A stretch of DNA of 64,000 nt from Prochlorococcus sp. AG-347-K18 (GCA_003281365.1 QCCF01000004.1:46835-110834); one strand, 5' to 3'; positions 51,427 through 62,638 are shown, counted from the stretch's first letter. The notes: generated from the letters alone by a model not told the origin. Numbers and translations: made by a program.

Positions 51427-53151
51427 ATGCAAAAAGGTGTTCCACAGATAATGGATATTACATCTATTAAATCTGTCTTGCATTATTTAACAAAGAATAT
51501 CTTACCTACAAAGTTTGAAACTGCCCAACAACCAGATCCCAATACAGTTCAATTATGTTTCAGAGGAGTTAATTCTCAAACATGGTTAGAAGTTTCATGG
51601 AATGGAGACTCGCCTAGAATACTAAAGATAAATAAGCCAGAAAAGATTGGGAGAGAAAGCACACTTTCTAAGCAAATAAGATACGGATTAAAGTATATGG
51701 CTTTAATTTCGATTGATCAAGATGATTTCGAGAGAGTTATAAAATTTGGTTTTGCAAAAAAACCTGGAGATGAAATTAGTAAGTATTTAATTTTTGAATT
51801 AATGGGAAAACACAGTAATATTTTTTATCTGGATAAAAAACAAAAAATAATTGCAGTTGGTAAACAAATTAAATCAAGCCAATCTAGTTTTAGAACAATC
51901 TCAACAGGATCAATTTATTCGGACCCCCCGGTTAATATCAAAAAACAACCTAGAGAAGATGAGTCGTTTCAATCATGGAAAGAATCAATTTCAATAGTTC
52001 CTGAGTCTTTGAAATACTGTTTAATAAATACCTATCAAGGAGTCAGCCCTATACTCACAAAACAATTAGAGGTTGTTAGCGAAACTGGCGATTCGGGAAT
52101 AATGGGGAAAAATATTGATTTGATTAGCGATTCAGACTTAAAAGAGATATTTAAAAATTGGAAGATTTGGATAAATAGGTTTAAAAATAATAAGTTCAAC
52201 TTTTCTATATTTGATGAAGATTTTTACTGCGTTTGGTTTTTCGACAAAGAAATCAATTCCGATAGTCAAATAGATTTATGTACCGGTTTAGAGACTTATT
52301 ATGATTGTCATCTGAAGCAAAAAAAACTTGAATTATTAGAAAAGAAAATTGAAGGGATAATTTTTAAACAGACCAATACTGAGAAAAAAAATTTAAATAT
52401 TCAATATGATCTCCTGACAAAATCAGAAAACTATGAGATTTATAAAGAAAAGGCTGACAATATATTCAGTTCAAATGAAATTAAAAAAAGAGATATTATT
52501 AAAGGACAAAAACTATATAAAAAGTCAAAAAAACTAAAGAGATCTAGAGAATTGATAAAAGAAAGATTAAGTATTTACGAAACAAATATTGAAAGATTAG
52601 ATGAATTCACTACACTTCTAGAAAATCTAAATTCTTTATATAATGAAAAACTTTTTGTGAGAATCAAACTACTAGAAGAAATTATGGAAGAAATATGTAA
52701 TGAGTTTGATATTAATATCAAGAGGCGAAAAGAAGATAAGAAAAGTATATCTAAGATACAATCTTCACCAATTCAAGTTGACACTCCTACAGGATTGAAA
52801 CTTCAGGTTGGGAGAAATATGAGGCAAAATGATTTAATAAGCTTCAAGTTTTCAAAAAAAGGCGATCTATGGTTTCATGCACAGGAGTCACCAGGTAGTC
52901 ATGTAGTTTTAAAGTCTTCATCTAAGGCAGCATCCGAACAAGATCTTCAAATAGCTGCAGATTTAGCTGCTTTATTTAGTAAGGCAAAAAGAAACATTAA
53001 AGTTCCAATTAATTTAGTAAAGATTAAAGATTTGCAAAAAATAAAAAAAGGAGGCCTAGGTTGCGTTTCCTTTAAAAATGGAGAAATTATTTGGGGAAAT
53101 CCTACAAGAGGAGAAGATTACATCAAAAAAAATCTCAAAACAGTAATTTAG
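51427..53151 (+). CDS. NFACT/RqcH-family protein
   Basis: ELMGKHSNIFYLD; VGRNMRQNDLISFKFSKKGDLWFHAQESPGSHVVLKS. Confidence 0.9.
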   Translation: MQKGVPQIMDITSIKSVLHYLTKNILPTKFETAQQPDPNTVQLCFRGVNSQTWLEVSWNGDSPRILKINKPEKIGRESTLSKQIRYGLKYMALISIDQDDFERVIKFGFAKKPGDEISKYLIFELMGKHSNIFYLDKKQKIIAVGKQIKSSQSSFRTISTGSIYSDPPVNIKKQPREDESFQSWKESISIVPESLKYCLINTYQGVSPILTKQLEVVSETGDSGIMGKNIDLISDSDLKEIFKNWKIWINRFKNNKFNFSIFDEDFYCVWFFDKEINSDSQIDLCTGLETYYDCHLKQKKLELLEKKIEGIIFKQTNTEKKNLNIQYDLLTKSENYEIYKEKADNIFSSNEIKKRDIIKGQKLYKKSKKLKRSRELIKERLSIYETNIERLDEFTTLLENLNSLYNEKLFVRIKLLEEIMEEICNEFDINIKRRKEDKKSISKIQSSPIQVDTPTGLKLQVGRNMRQNDLISFKFSKKGDLWFHAQESPGSHVVLKSSSKAASEQDLQIAADLAALFSKAKRNIKVPINLVKIKDLQKIKKGGLGCVSFKNGEIIWGNPTRGEDYIKKNLKTVI

Positions 53152-53180
53152 TTTATAATAAAAAAAATTTTTAAATCTAA

Positions 53181-53441
53181 ATGTTTGATTTTCTTTTGGG
53201 TACTCATGAATTTTTAGGAAATCATAGTTTTCCAGAATTTATTGTTGGATATCTATTTGGTGCCGCATTAATTATTGGAGCTCCAACCGTTTTCTTATTA
53301 CTTGCCTTCGTAAGCGCTTTAATGAAAACAAATGGGAAAATGGGCGGATATAGAGAATATGAAACTTATGGTGAATCATCTCTAAATGATGCCCCTCCTT
53401 TCTTATTACCTGATCCAACTAATCCTAAATTAAGCAAATAA
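53181..53441 (+). CDS. Small single-TM hypothetical protein
   Basis: 86-aa ORF with one TM helix and polar C-terminus. Confidence 0.6.
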   Translation: MFDFLLGTHEFLGNHSFPEFIVGYLFGAALIIGAPTVFLLLAFVSALMKTNGKMGGYREYETYGESSLNDAPPFLLPDPTNPKLSK

Positions 53442-53520
53442 TAAAATTTATATATAATAATTTGGACTTTGACAATAGTAATTTAAAACCTTTTTCTTAC
53501 ATAATCTTTATAAAAAAATA

Positions 53521-54279
53521 ATGGAAGGTACAGGTCAAAGTGAAAATAAGACATCAGATTCGATGACTTTTAGTGATCATTTAGAAGAACTTCGTCAAAG
53601 AATACTAAACTCAATTTACTCAATACTTATTTCAATATTCTTTAGTTTCCTTATCATAAAGCCATTAATATCTTTTTTAGAAATCCCAGCTGGTGATATT
53701 CATCTACTACAACTTGCTCCAGGAGAGTTTTTATTTGTTGCTATTAAAGTTGCAGGTTACAGCGGATTGATAGTTTCTATGCCTTATATTTTTTATCAAA
53801 TAATATTATTCATTTCTCCTGGTTTAACAAAACAAGAAAAAAGTCTTGTCTTACCAGCAGTTTTTGGTTCAGGCCTTCTGTTTTTTTTAGGATTAATTTT
53901 TTCATGGTGGATATTAGTACCTGCAGCAATAAAATTCTTTATTACTTTCGGTGCTGATATTGTTGAACCAACTTGGTCTATAGAAAGATATTTTGATTTT
54001 GTCCTCTTGTTAATGTCCAGCACTGCAATAGCTTTTCAATTGCCAGTATTACAATTTATTCTTGGTTCTCTAGGAATAATTACAACAGAAAAAATGATTT
54101 CGAATTGGAAGATAGTTGTAATCTCCTCCGCAATATTATCTGCAGTGATTACACCTTCAACAGACCCATTAACTATGTCATTGCTATCTATATCGATTGT
54201 GTTTTTATTTTTTGTGGGTACTGGATTAACTTACTTATCAGAAAATCTTAAGTCAAAAACTCTTTCATCTTCTCATTAA
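53521..54279 (+). CDS. tatC: Twin-arginine translocase subunit TatC
   Basis: MTFSDHLEELRQRIL; KVAGYSGLIVSMPYIFYQIILFISPGLTKQEK. Confidence 0.96.
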   Translation: MEGTGQSENKTSDSMTFSDHLEELRQRILNSIYSILISIFFSFLIIKPLISFLEIPAGDIHLLQLAPGEFLFVAIKVAGYSGLIVSMPYIFYQIILFISPGLTKQEKSLVLPAVFGSGLLFFLGLIFSWWILVPAAIKFFITFGADIVEPTWSIERYFDFVLLLMSSTAIAFQLPVLQFILGSLGIITTEKMISNWKIVVISSAILSAVITPSTDPLTMSLLSISIVFLFFVGTGLTYLSENLKSKTLSSSH

Positions 54280-54565
54280 GATTTAATTGTAAGCTCACAG
54301 CTCTACCTAACCTTGGCCTAGCGTTGACTTTCTGTAGCCATCCCCTCACTTCTTCTGAATATCCACATCTATTTAAAATCTCGATTTTATCAGCTATGGA
54401 TTTTCTATATTCATCTTCACTTAAAGGAAATGATTCCTGTCCAAGAAATCCCCACATCATTTGAAAATAAACAAATTTTCCTCTTCGAAAAAGTCTAAAA
54501 TCATATTTTTTTCCCCATCGATGAATCAAATAATGGATAACTTCATCTACTAACAATGGGTTCAT
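54248..54565 (-). CDS. DUF3067-like protein
   Basis: KKYDFRLFRRGKFVYFQMMWGFLGQESFPLSEDEY, cyanobacterial pattern. Confidence 0.75.
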   Translation of the reverse strand: MNPLLVDEVIHYLIHRWGKKYDFRLFRRGKFVYFQMMWGFLGQESFPLSEDEYRKSIADKIEILNRCGYSEEVRGWLQKVNARPRLGRAVSLQLNLNEKMKEFLT

Positions 54566-54688
54566 TTAAATCAATTAATTAAGACTTCCTAAACTTTTAC
54601 TTTAAAATATTAAAAGTCCTATCTATTTGCAACAGAAATTGAACAAATTGCTCCATAATAATTAATAAATAACAGAACCAAGTAGCGA

Positions 54689-55225
54689 ATGACTCAATTA
54701 AGTTCCAATGATGTCCCTTCAATGGGTCGAAGGCAATTTATGAATCTTCTTACATTTGGTACTGCAACTGGTGTAGCTTTAGGAGCTCTTTATCCAGTAG
54801 CTAATTATTTCATGCCATTAAGAGCAGGTGGTGGTGGTGGTGGAACTTCTGCTAAAGATGAATTAGGTAATCCAATAACTAAGACAGGATGGTTAGCTAC
54901 CCATCAAGCGGGAGACAGAAGCCTAGTTCAGGGTCTAAAGGGAGATCCAACTTATTTAATAGTTAATGAGGGTGGGGAAATAGGAGAGTTTGGTTTAAAT
55001 GCAATTTGTACTCATTTAGGTTGTGTTGTCCCATGGGATAGTGGTGCTAATAAATTCATATGTCCTTGTCATGGCAGTCAGTACGATACAAATGGGAAGG
55101 TAGTAAGAGGTCCTGCTCCGTTATCTTTAGCTCTAGCTCATGTAGATATTGAAGATGAGGCTGTACTCGTCAAACAATGGTCAGAAACTGACTTTAGAAC
55201 TAATGAAAATCCATGGTGGGCATAA
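54689..55225 (+). CDS. petC: Cytochrome b6f Rieske iron-sulfur protein
   Basis: GRRQFMN twin-Arg; [10 protein letters not shown] and CPCHGSQY cluster motifs. Confidence 0.98.
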   Translation: MTQLSSNDVPSMGRRQFMNLLTFGTATGVALGALYPVANYFMPLRAGGGGGGTSAKDELGNPITKTGWLATHQAGDRSLVQGLKGDPTYLIVNEGGEIGEFGLNAICTHLGCVVPWDSGANKFICPCHGSQYDTNGKVVRGPAPLSLALAHVDIEDEAVLVKQWSETDFRTNENPWWA

Positions 55226-55230
55226 AAAAA

Positions 55231-56184
55231 ATGAAAAGTCTTAAAAATCTAATCATGAAAAAAACAAGTTTATTTATCTGTGCTCTGCTTTTCATTTCGA
55301 GCATTTTATTTTATCCAAATATCACTTACGCTTATCCATTTTGGGCTCAACAAAACTACGAATCCCCAAGAGAAGCCACAGGCAAGATAGTCTGTGCAAA
55401 TTGTCATTTAGCTCAGATGCCTACAATCGCAGAGGTTCCACAATCCGTTGGAGCAGACAGTGTTTTCAAAGCTGTAGTTAAAATACCTTATAAAAATGAC
55501 TTAAAAGAGATCGGGGCTGATGGTTCTGAAGTTCCCTTACAAGTTGGCGCTGTCGTAATGCTGCCTGATGGTTTTAAACTTGCTCCACAAGAAAGATGGA
55601 CCGAAGAAATCAAAGAAGAAACAGAAGGGGTTTATTTCACTAATTACAGTGAAGAGAAAGATAATATAATTATTGTCGGACCATTACCTGGTGATACTAA
55701 TAAAGAAATCGTTTTTCCTGTACTTTCCCCTGATCCATCCACTAATAAAGAATATCACTATGGAAAATACTCGTTACATATCGGAGGCAATAGAGGTAGA
55801 GGCCAAGTATACCCAACTGGAGACAAAAGCAATAATGTAGTTTTTACTTCCTCCACCTCTGGAACTATAAATTCAATAGAAACAATTGAAGATGGCAGCT
55901 ATAAAGTAAATATAGAAAACGAGAATGGTGAGATAACTACAGAAGCTGTACCTATTGGTCCTCAACTTATCGTAAAAGCACAAGATAAAATTAATGCAGG
56001 TGACCCGCTTACTAATGATCCCAATGTTGGAGGCTTTGGGCAATTAGATGCTGAGGTTGTACTTCAGAGCCCTTATAGAGTAATTGGATTAATTGCATTC
56101 TTTATTGGTGTAGGTCTAACACAAATACTTTTAGTATTAAAGAAAAAACAAGTCGAAAAAGTCCAAGCAGCAGAGGGTATTTAA
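55231..56184 (+). CDS. petA: Cytochrome f (track start 55213 GTG; ATG at 55231 more plausible)
   Basis: [27 protein letters not shown]; CxxCH haem site. Confidence 0.97.
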   Translation: MKSLKNLIMKKTSLFICALLFISSILFYPNITYAYPFWAQQNYESPREATGKIVCANCHLAQMPTIAEVPQSVGADSVFKAVVKIPYKNDLKEIGADGSEVPLQVGAVVMLPDGFKLAPQERWTEEIKEETEGVYFTNYSEEKDNIIIVGPLPGDTNKEIVFPVLSPDPSTNKEYHYGKYSLHIGGNRGRGQVYPTGDKSNNVVFTSSTSGTINSIETIEDGSYKVNIENENGEITTEAVPIGPQLIVKAQDKINAGDPLTNDPNVGGFGQLDAEVVLQSPYRVIGLIAFFIGVGLTQILLVLKKKQVEKVQAAEGI

Positions 56185-56194
56185 CTTTCTCTAA

Positions 56195-57088
56195 ATGCTT
56201 ATACTTCAAGCTTTTATACAATCCCCAGGTGAAACTTTTTTAAATTTAGGATTTATAACTATTAGATGGTATGGATTACTCATTTCGGTTTCAGTTTTAA
56301 TAGGCCTATTTCTCTCTAAAAAACTTGCAAAGGCAAGAAATATTAACCCAGAGTATATTAGTGAAATACTTCCATCATTAATAATCTCTTCAATAATTGG
56401 AGCTAGAGCTTATTACGTAATTTTTGAGTGGAGGCAATATAGTGGAGAGAACTTTTTTACTTCTTTAGAACTATTTAGTAAAATCATTCAAATACCTTCT
56501 TTTCTTGCAGTTTGGGAAGGGGGCATAGCAATCCATGGAGGGCTAATTGGAGGATTAATATCTATTATCTATTTCTGTAAGTTAAAAAAAATTAATCTTA
56601 AAACATTTATAGATATATTAATACCCTCGATTATTCTCGGACAATCAATTGGAAGGTGGGGAAATTTTTTCAATAATGAAGCCTTTGGAGTTCCTACAAA
56701 TCTGCCTTGGAAATTATTTATACCTTTTCAAAATAGGCCTTTAGAATTTCTTAATTATAAATTTTTTCATCCTACTTTTCTCTATGAGTCATTATGGAAT
56801 CTTTTAATTTTCATATTACTTATTATTGTCTTTAATAAACAAAATAAAACAGATTTTTTTAGGCCTGGCTTTATTAGCTTTCTCTATTTAATAAGTTATA
56901 GCTTTGGAAGATTCTGGATTGAAGGTTTGAGAACTGACCCACTTTGCATTGGTGGACTTCCCCCTTTCTGTGATGGCGGTATAAAAGTGGCTCAATTCAT
57001 AAGTATTTTTCTATTTTCTTCTGGATTAATTGGAATATTTTTTTTAAGATTGAGAACATATGTTGGAAAGAATAGAAAGAATGGTTAA
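56195..57088 (+). CDS. lgt: Prolipoprotein diacylglyceryl transferase
   Basis: [32 protein letters not shown]. Confidence 0.96.
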   Translation: MLILQAFIQSPGETFLNLGFITIRWYGLLISVSVLIGLFLSKKLAKARNINPEYISEILPSLIISSIIGARAYYVIFEWRQYSGENFFTSLELFSKIIQIPSFLAVWEGGIAIHGGLIGGLISIIYFCKLKKINLKTFIDILIPSIILGQSIGRWGNFFNNEAFGVPTNLPWKLFIPFQNRPLEFLNYKFFHPTFLYESLWNLLIFILLIIVFNKQNKTDFFRPGFISFLYLISYSFGRFWIEGLRTDPLCIGGLPPFCDGGIKVAQFISIFLFSSGLIGIFFLRLRTYVGKNRKNG

Positions 57089-57836
57089 TAAAGTATCTTT
57101 TATTGGTGTTGGTCCAGGCGATCCTGAATTATTAACTTTAAAAGCATTAAAAAAGATAAAAATTGCAGATGTTATTATTTGGACTGATTCTCTAATTCCT
57201 GAAAAGATTTTAGATTTTTCTAAAGAAAGTTCTGAAAAAATAAAAACGAGTTCGCTCAACTTAGAGCAAATCACCACAATTATGATTGAAAAAATTCAAG
57301 AAGGGAAAACTGTTGTAAGGTTGCATGATGGTGACCCTTGCCTTTTTGGAGCAATTAGAGAGCAAATCGAAATTTTAAAAAGCGAAAAAATTAAAATCGA
57401 GGTTGTTCCAGGAGTAAGTGCTTTTCAAATTGCTGCTGCATATCATGAAGCTGAGTTAACCATCCCTGACGTAACGCAAACAATAATCTTAACTAGAGCA
57501 GGAGGGCGAACAGGGATGCCAGAAAAAGAATCTCTGAAAGATCTTGCGAAACACAATTCCTCTATATGTCTTTATCTAAGTGCTAGACATATAAAAAGGT
57601 GTCAAGAAACTCTACTAGAGTTTTACCCTCCAGAAACTAAAGTGATTGTTGGATTTAGAGTATCTTGGGATGATGGTTGGACATCATTAATAGAATTAAA
57701 AGATATGGAAAAATTTTCTATTGAGAAAAAACTAATTAGAACAACCATTTACATAATTAGCCCAGCAATAAGCAATTCTAAAAAAAGATCTAATCTTTAT
57801 GATCCATCTTATAGTCATCTTTTTAGGAAAAAATAA
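57081..57836 (+). CDS. cobM: Precorrin-4 C11-methyltransferase (track start 57060; ATG 57081 preferred)
   Basis: [38 protein letters not shown]. Confidence 0.93.
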   Translation: MVNKVSFIGVGPGDPELLTLKALKKIKIADVIIWTDSLIPEKILDFSKESSEKIKTSSLNLEQITTIMIEKIQEGKTVVRLHDGDPCLFGAIREQIEILKSEKIKIEVVPGVSAFQIAAAYHEAELTIPDVTQTIILTRAGGRTGMPEKESLKDLAKHNSSICLYLSARHIKRCQETLLEFYPPETKVIVGFRVSWDDGWTSLIELKDMEKFSIEKKLIRTTIYIISPAISNSKKRSNLYDPSYSHLFRKK

Positions 57837-57890
57837 TCTTAAAGTTGATAGAAAAATATTAATTACTATAATTAGTAAAAATTATTTGCT

Positions 57891-58394
57891 TTGAAAGAAA
57901 TAAAATCTGTTTCAGGAAACAACGATAAAGGAGAAGCCTCTTCCTTAAAGAGAATTGGAAATTTCATTAAAGAGGCTAGGTTAAGCAGAGATCAATCTGT
58001 TGAAGAGTTGGCTTCTGACTTAAAAATAGGAGCTCATCAACTTAAAGCTATAGAAGAAGGAAGTGAAGAAAAACTACCTGAAAAAGTATTTGTTAAAGCG
58101 ATGGTTCGCAGGATTTCACAAAAGCTGAAACTTGATACAGAATTTATTATGAATGAATTCAAGACTGAGCTAAAAGAGGTAAAAATTGAAGAAATAGTTG
58201 AAGAAGTTTCAAAAGAAAATCGTAAATCTAGTAAATCAAATAAATCAAAGATTCTGAACCCAGTAGGTCTTGGATTATTTATTTTGATTTCAGGTTTTCT
58301 CGGATTAATAGCTTCTTCCTTAATTTTTAATTTATTTACAGAATCTTTTAAGGATCAAAATCCAATACTAGAATTTATAAAAAAAACTAAATAA
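57891..58394 (+). CDS. RodZ-like HTH plus single-TM protein (TTG start)
   Basis: GNFIKEARLSRDQSVEELASDLKIGAHQLKAIEEG...LPEKVFVKAMVR; TM near C-terminus. Confidence 0.8.
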   Translation: MKEIKSVSGNNDKGEASSLKRIGNFIKEARLSRDQSVEELASDLKIGAHQLKAIEEGSEEKLPEKVFVKAMVRRISQKLKLDTEFIMNEFKTELKEVKIEEIVEEVSKENRKSSKSNKSKILNPVGLGLFILISGFLGLIASSLIFNLFTESFKDQNPILEFIKKTK

Positions 58395-59982
58395 CTTTTA
58401 AATCTAAATTCTTTAGTTCTTTAATTACATTACGGCATAATCCTAAGTTCCATTTTTCAAGAAGAAGATCATGGTTTTTATTCAAAGGTAAAAGTTCAAA
58501 TGTAAGAATATTTTCCTGCAATTTTATTTGAACTGAGGAGATCACCTTATCAGGTCTTTGGTCAAGCGATGCTGCTAGTCTCAGGATTAATGACATTTCA
58601 AGAACTAATGTTTTATCCTCTTTGGATATTAAATTTTGCCAAGACTCATGTCTTTTCTTCGGTAGAGTCTTTCTATGGTATCTAGCAATTGAAGCAATAA
58701 TATTTGTTTCAGCTTCAGAATATCCTAACAACTCACAATTTTTTATTAAGTACCAAGAGTGTTTGTGATATGAACCAACATTCACGTATTTCCCACAATT
58801 ATAAAGATTAGAAGCTGCCCAAAGAAGTTCTTTAGCTTTGGGGTCATTATCGCTATGAAAAATATTTTGAGTCTGATCATAGATTTGAAAAGCAATATCA
58901 ATAACTTTCTCAGCTCTTGTATTATCTACTCCAAACTTTCTAGCCTGATGAACTATAGTTGTTTTTCTAATATTGCTTTGAATATTTAACTCGTTTTTAA
59001 TTATGCCTTTACGAAGCATCCAATCTACAACCAAACCCTCTCGAAGCGCCCTCTCACTTATTATTAATTCATTAAAGTTCAACATCTCCATTGCGGTATT
59101 TAATATCATTGCTCCTGGAATAATTATTTCCGCTCTTCTCTCACTTAATGAAGGTATTTTTTTGATTTCCGAAACTGGCAATTTAATTAGTTTTTCCAAT
59201 ACATTTTGTAAATTTTCCCTTTTAAATTTATAACCATGCAACTTTTGTTTAGTTTCTCCCAAATCATCTGAAATCAAATTTCCTAATGATGTTGCAGTGC
59301 CACTGGTTGCAATCATAGATAAAGGCTTATCATCCTTAGATCTACTCTTTATTTTTCGAACAGATGGCTCTAAAGAGCCTTTAATAAAGGTTGATAGAAA
59401 ACTTGATCTTTCTGAATTTATAGACTCTTTATTTAAAAAATCATTTTTAAGTCTTACCGCACCAATTCTCGAACTGGTAAGAGCTATAGCATCTTTTTTA
59501 TCTGCAAGTATTAATTCTGTAGATCCTCCTCCAATATCGATGATTACAAAAGACTGATCTTCAAAAGCCATACCAGAAAGAACACCAAGGTAAATTAATC
59601 TGGCCTCCTCAGAACCACTTATCATTTCTATTTGAATATCAGTTTCATCAAGAATTCTTCTAATGAAATCTTGACCGTTTGGAGCTTCCCTAACTGCACT
59701 TGTTGCTGCTGTTACTATTTGTTTTACTCCATTACTTTTACAATATTCCTTAAATCGCTTAAGAGTAACTAATGCTCTTTGGATTGATTCTTCAGTAAGA
59801 TTACCCTCTTCATCTCTTTCACCAAGACGAGTGGTTGACTTATCAGTGAATTTTATTGAAAATGACTTTAATTCTAGATTAATTTCAGCTACCAAGAGAT
59901 GTGTAGAGTTAGTTCCAATATCTATAGAAGCTACTAAAATTTGCTTTTCTTGAAAATATCTTAAATCTTGTTCCTCTATCAT
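58387..59982 (-). CDS. ppx: Exopolyphosphatase / Ppx-GppA phosphatase
   Basis: VASIDIGTNSTHLLVAEI; FVIIDIGGGSTELIL; ATSAVREAPNG. Confidence 0.95.
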   Translation of the reverse strand: MIEEQDLRYFQEKQILVASIDIGTNSTHLLVAEINLELKSFSIKFTDKSTTRLGERDEEGNLTEESIQRALVTLKRFKEYCKSNGVKQIVTAATSAVREAPNGQDFIRRILDETDIQIEMISGSEEARLIYLGVLSGMAFEDQSFVIIDIGGGSTELILADKKDAIALTSSRIGAVRLKNDFLNKESINSERSSFLSTFIKGSLEPSVRKIKSRSKDDKPLSMIATSGTATSLGNLISDDLGETKQKLHGYKFKRENLQNVLEKLIKLPVSEIKKIPSLSERRAEIIIPGAMILNTAMEMLNFNELIISERALREGLVVDWMLRKGIIKNELNIQSNIRKTTIVHQARKFGVDNTRAEKVIDIAFQIYDQTQNIFHSDNDPKAKELLWAASNLYNCGKYVNVGSYHKHSWYLIKNCELLGYSEAETNIIASIARYHRKTLPKKRHESWQNLISKEDKTLVLEMSLILRLAASLDQRPDKVISSVQIKLQENILTFELLPLNKNHDLLLEKWNLGLCRNVIKELKNLDLKVI

Positions 59983-60086
59983 TTCTTTTTATAAGATACA
60001 GATATCTTTAATCCATTAATAAATATACTCAAGATTAATTATTAAATTATAGAAATCACTTAATCCTAGTAAGATTATTTAAAGTA

Positions 60087-60995
60087 ATGAAATATACAAT
60101 GGGTCATATGCAAAATAAAAATCAAAAAATTAAATTAAATACCTTTTTTGAATTATTAAGGTGGAATAAGCCGACTGGAAGAATGATCTTACTGATTCCT
60201 GCTGGATGGAGTTTATATTTAACCCCAGATGCTAATCCAACATTTTCAATGTTGCTAAGAATAATTCTGGGAGGACTATTAGTAAGTGGATTTGGCTGCG
60301 TGGTTAATGATATTTGGGACAAAAAAATTGATCAAAGAGTTTTTAGGACAAAAAATAGACCTCTAGCAGCAAATAAAATCAGTCTTAAAACGGCTTATTT
60401 AATTCTTTTCTTTTTAATTTTATGTAGCTTCTTTTTAACTTTGTCACTACCTCAACCTGGAAGAATTCTCTCTATTTTACTTGCTTTTTTAGCTTTACCT
60501 ATTATTTTAATTTATCCTTCTGCCAAAAGATGGTTTAAATATCCTCAATTGATCTTATCAATATGCTGGGGTTTTGCTGTCTTAATTCCATGGGCCGCAA
60601 ATGAAGGCAGTTTGAATAGTATTGTTTTATTTTTTTGCTGGCTAGCTACCATTTTTTGGACTTTTGGCTTTGATACGATTTATGCTTTAGCAGATAAAAA
60701 ATATGATATCAACATGGGAATCAATAGTTCCGCTGTAAACCTCCGGAACAATACAAGAATAACTATTCAAATTTGTTATTTTTTAACTTCTAGTTTGCTC
60801 GCGTTATGCGGATTTATTAATCAAATAAATTTTATTTTTTGGCCAATTTGGCTCATAATATCAATTTTAATGCAGAGAGATATACTAAAGGTATTTCCTG
60901 AGGAAAAGCAATCAATAAAAAATATTGGGAATCACTTCAAAAATCAATCAATTTATGGAGGAGTCCTTTTAGTAGGAATTATTATTGCATCATAA
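60087..60995 (+). CDS. 4-hydroxybenzoate polyprenyltransferase (UbiA family)
   Basis: LLRWNKPTGRMILLIPAGWSL; NDIWDKKIDQRVFRTKNRPLA; DTIYALADKKYD. Confidence 0.93.
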   Translation: MKYTMGHMQNKNQKIKLNTFFELLRWNKPTGRMILLIPAGWSLYLTPDANPTFSMLLRIILGGLLVSGFGCVVNDIWDKKIDQRVFRTKNRPLAANKISLKTAYLILFFLILCSFFLTLSLPQPGRILSILLAFLALPIILIYPSAKRWFKYPQLILSICWGFAVLIPWAANEGSLNSIVLFFCWLATIFWTFGFDTIYALADKKYDINMGINSSAVNLRNNTRITIQICYFLTSSLLALCGFINQINFIFWPIWLIISILMQRDILKVFPEEKQSIKNIGNHFKNQSIYGGVLLVGIIIAS

Positions 60996-61004
60996 ATTCA
61001 AAAT

Positions 61005-61874
61005 ATGGTTTTTAGATTAAAAAAAGGAGATCTGATAAATATTTTAGCTCCAGGCTCCTTTATTGATGAAGACGAGAATTTTCAAAAAGGCATAGAAATC
61101 TTAAAAAACTGGGGCTTAGAAATTAATGAAAATAATTCTCTATCAAAAAAATTTGGTTATTTTGCCGGTGATGACCTATCTAGATTTGAAGAACTGGAAA
61201 AAGCACAAAATAGTAAGCTAATCATTTTTGCAAAAGGAGGCTGGGGTTCAGCAAGATTATTAGAAAAAGAACCTTCTTGGCAGCATGGTTTAATGCTTGG
61301 ATTCTCAGATACATGTTCTTTATTACTATCTAAATATTCTCAAGGATTTATTGGTTCTATTCATGGACCCATGGTTACTAGCCTTTTTAAAGAGCCCGAG
61401 TGGAGTCTTGAGAGATTAAGAAATTTACTTTTTGAGGGATATGTTGAGGATATCAGAGGAATTCCTTTAAGTGGTGGGAAAGCTAAAGGAGAAATTATCG
61501 TTTCCAACTTAACTATTGCTACTTTTTTAATTGGCACTAATCACTTCCCAGATTGCAAAGGGAAAATAATAATTTTTGAAGACATTAATGAAGATATTTA
61601 TAAAATTGATCGAATGTTAACTTACCTCAGAATGACTAGAACACTTACTGAAATTGCTGGTATTGGATTCGGAAGTTTTTCTAATGATTCCTGCGACCTT
61701 GAATGGAAAGATACACTAAAAAACTGCATTATCGAAAGACTTCAAGAGTTTGATTTTCCTATTCTTTTTGACCTCCCAATAGGTCACATATCGGGAAATG
61801 CTTGCATTCCTTTAGGATACGATGCCACCTTAAATGGTGATGATGGCATTCTTAGTATCGATAAACCTTTTTAA
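61005..61874 (+). CDS. ldcA: LD-carboxypeptidase (muramoyltetrapeptide carboxypeptidase)
   Basis: GGWGSARLL; GFSDTCSLLL; HGPMVTSL. Confidence 0.88.
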   Translation: MVFRLKKGDLINILAPGSFIDEDENFQKGIEILKNWGLEINENNSLSKKFGYFAGDDLSRFEELEKAQNSKLIIFAKGGWGSARLLEKEPSWQHGLMLGFSDTCSLLLSKYSQGFIGSIHGPMVTSLFKEPEWSLERLRNLLFEGYVEDIRGIPLSGGKAKGEIIVSNLTIATFLIGTNHFPDCKGKIIIFEDINEDIYKIDRMLTYLRMTRTLTEIAGIGFGSFSNDSCDLEWKDTLKNCIIERLQEFDFPILFDLPIGHISGNACIPLGYDATLNGDDGILSIDKPF

Positions 61875-62546
61875 CTAGGTGTTCTTCACAAAAAGTTTTG
61901 CTATTTTCAGATCTATAGGGGATGTAATTTTTATATTTGAATAAGTTCCTTCAATAATCTTCACCTTCCAATTAAGCATTTCGAATAGTGAGGCATCATC
62001 TGTGACTTTCCAGTTTTTATAAATTGCCATCTTATGAGCTTTTTTTAAACTATCTACTAAAAAGCCTTGAGGGGTTTGCGCTGCCCATAAATAATTTCTA
62101 TCTGGTGTTTCTTTAATAAAACCTTCATTATCAACAATCTTTATTGTGTCAGTTACCTTTGTAGCCAAAATTACAGCTTCATTTTCATCTAATTGTTTGG
62201 CACAAAGGTCTATCAATTTAGGATCAATTAGACATCTAGCACCATCATGTATCAAAACTTTCCCAGCATCTTTTGGCAGCGCCTTTAAACCATTAAAAAC
62301 TGACTTTTGTCTAGTGTCACCACCATTAATCCAATGAACTTTATGGGCAAAATCCTTTGCTGAATTTAATAATAAACTTTTATCTTTCGGTTGCCCAATT
62401 ATTCCAACCCAATTTATTGAGCTTGCAGAAAATACAGATTTAAGTGTCCAATAAATCAAAGACTCTCCCTCTAAATCAATAAGTAATTTATTTTTTCCAG
62501 CTTTCATTCTGCTGCCGCTCCCTGCAGCTGGTATTAAAAAGTGCAC
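61875..62546 (-). CDS. ispD: 2-C-methyl-D-erythritol 4-phosphate cytidylyltransferase
   Basis: IPAAGSGSRMKAGKNKLLIDLEG; VLIHDGARCLI; TPQGF. Confidence 0.95.
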   Translation of the reverse strand: MHFLIPAAGSGSRMKAGKNKLLIDLEGESLIYWTLKSVFSASSINWVGIIGQPKDKSLLLNSAKDFAHKVHWINGGDTRQKSVFNGLKALPKDAGKVLIHDGARCLIDPKLIDLCAKQLDENEAVILATKVTDTIKIVDNEGFIKETPDRNYLWAAQTPQGFLVDSLKKAHKMAIYKNWKVTDDASLFEMLNWKVKIIEGTYSNIKITSPIDLKIAKLFVKNT

Positions 62547-62638
62547 AATAGAGGGTCTTAATATTTTCTAGATAATTATAAATAAAAGCAATATCTTTAC
62601 ACAAATAGTACTACGATTGAAAATTATAAAATTTCATA

